From Trichomonas vaginalis G3 (taxonomy: Eukaryota > Parabasalia > Trichomonadida > Trichomonadidae): a stretch of DNA of 64,000 bases. Of this stretch, positions 62,534 to 64,000 are shown one piece after another. The stretch lies in assembly GCF_026262505.1 (NCBI RefSeq), contig NC_067206.1:1116001-1180000 (forward strand), read 5' to 3'. A program made the position numbers and the translations under genes. The notes beneath the pieces were generated by a model. That model was not told where the DNA came from. It ran no database searches and worked only from the letters and a program-made list of their open reading frames with translations. Positions within the stretch are counted from its first letter, which is position 1. Each line of letters starts with the position of its first letter.

Positions 62534-63207
62534 CCATCTTTGTTGGAGTTTATTTTAATCTTCTCTAAGAGTCTCATGAAAACCTTACCGAAATGTTTGT
62601 GTAAGTAGTCTCTGTTTGGTTCATCTAAAGCTTCGATGTTAAAGTCAATGAGTCTATTGCCTGACTTCACATTTCTCTTCCTATTCTCTTCATCTTTCTT
62701 TAACCATCTCTCACCTTCTTTTGGTTTGTCGTCAATGGAACGAAGGACATCGTTAGCTTTGCGAACTTGTTCTATAGCACTTTTAAACATCTCTCTTCTC
62801 TGTTGTTTCAGTGTGTCGTCTCTTCTTCTTGTTTCACCAATGTTTGCATTTGTTATGTCAAACATTTCTTGACGAACATCATGCGAAAGAGCTTTACGAG
62901 TATGACCAACGTTCGCATTTGTTATGTCAAACATTTCTCTTCTTACTTCATGAGGTACTGAACGTCTATGATATAAGTCAATAGCAATGTCATTTAAAGG
63001 AAATGCTCTTGCATGGACTTCGTCCTCGCCGCGTTGCGGCTTTATGAACTCATGAATTCTATCATAACTTATTGCACCATTGTAGTCTTTAATGAAGTCA
63101 GCGAGTGCTTTTTTGTTTGTCGCGTAATGTTTTGCAACATCTATATTAGCTTCTGTAAGAAGTTGTTTTATTTCCGAGTGTTCTAACTTAGACAACTTCC
63201 GATACAT
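62488..63207 (-). CDS. Polymerase-block N-terminal protein, 239 aa, with internal repeats
   Basis: MYRKLSKLEHSEIKQLLTEA begins a charged helical protein. From about residue 80 a repeat of around 30 residues occurs twice (RREMFDITNANVGHTR; RQEMFDITNANIGETR), with a third weak copy (RREMFKSAIEQV). It could act as the terminal-protein or accessory region of the polymerase; this is inference from position only. The start is set by the AT-rich gap before it and by the same start in elements 1-3. Confidence 0.55.
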   Translation of the reverse strand: MYRKLSKLEHSEIKQLLTEANIDVAKHYATNKKALADFIKDYNGAISYDRIHEFIKPQRGEDEVHARAFPLNDIAIDLYHRRSVPHEVRREMFDITNANVGHTRKALSHDVRQEMFDITNANIGETRRRDDTLKQQRREMFKSAIEQVRKANDVLRSIDDKPKEGERWLKKDEENRKRNVKSGNRLIDFNIEALDEPNRDYLHKHFGKVFMRLLEKIKINSNKDGWYVINLVESMNVLR

Positions 63208-63297
63208 CTTTAGTAGGAAATAAAAAAATATTTTTTCGAAAAAATTAGATTAGATTTTTTAAGGCTAGTTTTAAAATATTTCGAACTTTTTATTTTA

Positions 63298-63771
63298 ATG
63301 AAACACATGCAAGATTGCAAGTTCTTTTCATACAATGCTCTCGCTACTGCCATCAAGAATGAGTTCAATGGTGCTGCAAACGTTAATGTTATCTTTAACA
63401 AGAAGTTTGTGAAAGAATCTAAGTTCGGTCAGTATGTCAGACCATTAGCTATTGTCATTGACCGCAAACGTTATACTTCACAAGAGTTAGCAGTAGTTTT
63501 GAAACAAAAGGGTTTCTTCGTGAATGTCAAAGATACTCATTATACTGTTATAAAGAACTCCAACATTGACTTCTTCAGTATTGCTTTAAATCTTTCCGAA
63601 CAGAAAGAATATAAGAAGGGTGAAACATCTGTGAAATATTATCCTTCATCTCTGAAGACAATAACGAACAAAGATGTTATACAAAAGTTCTTACCAAAGG
63701 TTGAAGAAGCTTCTATTGACATTGACGAAGGAAGTGAAATGGTTGAAGAAATTGACCCTGAAGCTATTTAA
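63298..63771 (+). CDS. Maverick hypothetical protein, 157 aa
   Basis: MQDCKFFSYNALATAIKNEF begins an alpha/beta protein ending in an acidic tail (ASIDIDEGSEMVEEIDPEAI). Related sequence occurs in elements 1, 2 and (as a stub) 3, always divergent from the polymerase block, and in 1 and 2 next to the KilA-N gene. The ATG at 63307 is the start seen in element 3 as well. A double-hairpin signal follows the stop. Function unknown. Confidence 0.6.
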   Translation: MKHMQDCKFFSYNALATAIKNEFNGAANVNVIFNKKFVKESKFGQYVRPLAIVIDRKRYTSQELAVVLKQKGFFVNVKDTHYTVIKNSNIDFFSIALNLSEQKEYKKGETSVKYYPSSLKTITNKDVIQKFLPKVEEASIDIDEGSEMVEEIDPEAI

Positions 63772-63787
63772 CCAAAAATATATTTTT

Positions 63788-63822
63788 GGTGAAGAGGTGA
63801 GATTTCACCTGTTTTTTCACCT
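63788..63822. terminator. Double-hairpin 3'-end signal, copy 9
   Basis: GGTGAAGAGGTGAGATTTC with ACCTGTTTTTTCACC, between the convergent 157-residue and KilA-N genes. Doubled TTCGTTAATGTTGTCGTGAC follows. Confidence 0.7.
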
Positions 63823-63875
63823 CATTCTCTCTTCGTTAATGTTGTCGTGACTTCTTCGTTAATGTTGTCGTGACT

Positions 63876-64000
63876 TCATTCTTCCTCTTTGAAGTTATCG
63901 AAATATTCTGTTATTTTTTCCTTCAGTAATGGTAAGTCTTCTTTGAAGGTAAGTATTGTGCAACCTTTGATGTCATAGTGTGTTTGAGGAAGAGTATTTT
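63876..64000 (-). CDS. KilA-N family protein, C-terminal end only
   Basis: Minus-strand codons read NTLPQTHYDIKGCTILTF and then an acidic end (DNFKEEE), the same C terminus as at 25200-25372 and 37322. The gene leaves the window to the right. Confidence 0.65.
   Translation of the reverse strand, partial: NTLPQTHYDIKGCTILTFKEDLPLLKEKITEYFDNFKEEE

Larger units (their letters stand above)
54395..64000. mobile_element. Maverick/Polinton element 4, cleanest copy, cut by the window edge
   Basis: Runs from its terminal sequence through capsid block, minor-capsid candidate, polymerase block, 157-residue gene and KilA-N gene, then leaves the window. Most genes are open; I count only a handful of breaks, mainly in the first gene, the capsid gene and the polymerase block. 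It is young. Integrase, ATPase and the far terminus would lie outside the window if present. Confidence 0.8.

Noticed and set aside
1-64000. Host protein-coding genes
   Set aside because: Every supported gene has Maverick-like context or copies within the window; I found none that looks like a host gene.

Overview
The window is AT-rich, has no introns that I can see, and is filled almost wall to wall with Maverick/Polinton-type elements nested in or next to each other. Parts recognised from sequence are a protein-primed family B DNA polymerase, a retrovirus-like integrase, an A32/FtsK-type packaging ATPase, a double-jelly-roll-type major capsid protein, minor-capsid candidates, KilA-N and GIY-YIG (T5orf172) proteins, a primase with an SF3 helicase, and fibre proteins. 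The best fit is the genome of Trichomonas vaginalis or a close trichomonad, known for very large numbers of Mavericks. That assignment rests on content and base composition, not on a host gene; I found no convincing host gene.

Layout. (0) 1-6300 plus 7468-7580: part of a Maverick with a major capsid gene, a 1035-residue coiled-coil protein and two tiny basic or Gly/Ala-rich proteins, interrupted by an AT-rich insert at 6301-7467. (1) 7581-27672: a Maverick that starts at a terminal sequence and carries minor-capsid candidates, packaging ATPase, a 931-residue fibre with a phage-type tip, integrase, two KilA-N-type genes and the start of a polymerase gene. It hosts two TIR-bounded insertions: 7781-9365, which holds a tandem satellite made only of hairpins, and 18905-22786, which is flanked by identical 80-bp direct repeats. 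(2) 27673-41110, (3) 41111-54394 and (4) 54395 to the right edge: three Mavericks in the same orientation, each starting with the same kind of terminal sequence. They share the order capsid block, polymerase block, 157-residue protein, and then either KilA-N or fibre followed by primase and helicase. Copies 2 and 3 are heavily broken; copy 4 is the cleanest.

How the parts fit. The integrase would insert the element. The polymerase, and in copies 2 and 3 also a primase-helicase pair, would copy it. Capsid proteins, ATPase and fibre would build and fill a particle. Intergenic signals recur: a T-rich leader before several start codons, and a strong double hairpin (core GGTGAGATCTCACC) at nine gene 3' ends, resembling the hairpin 3'-end signals of mimivirus and its virophages. 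The most interesting items are the phage-like fibre tip, the union of protein-primed polymerase with primase-SF3 helicase, the hairpin 3' signals, the hairpin-only satellite, and the TIR insertion with 80-bp flanking duplications.

Caution: 39245-50036 and 52529-63316 are near-identical direct copies of about 10.8 kb, and copies 2 and 3 differ from copy 4 largely by one-base length changes. Part of the decay, and perhaps part of the duplication, may come from sequencing or assembly.
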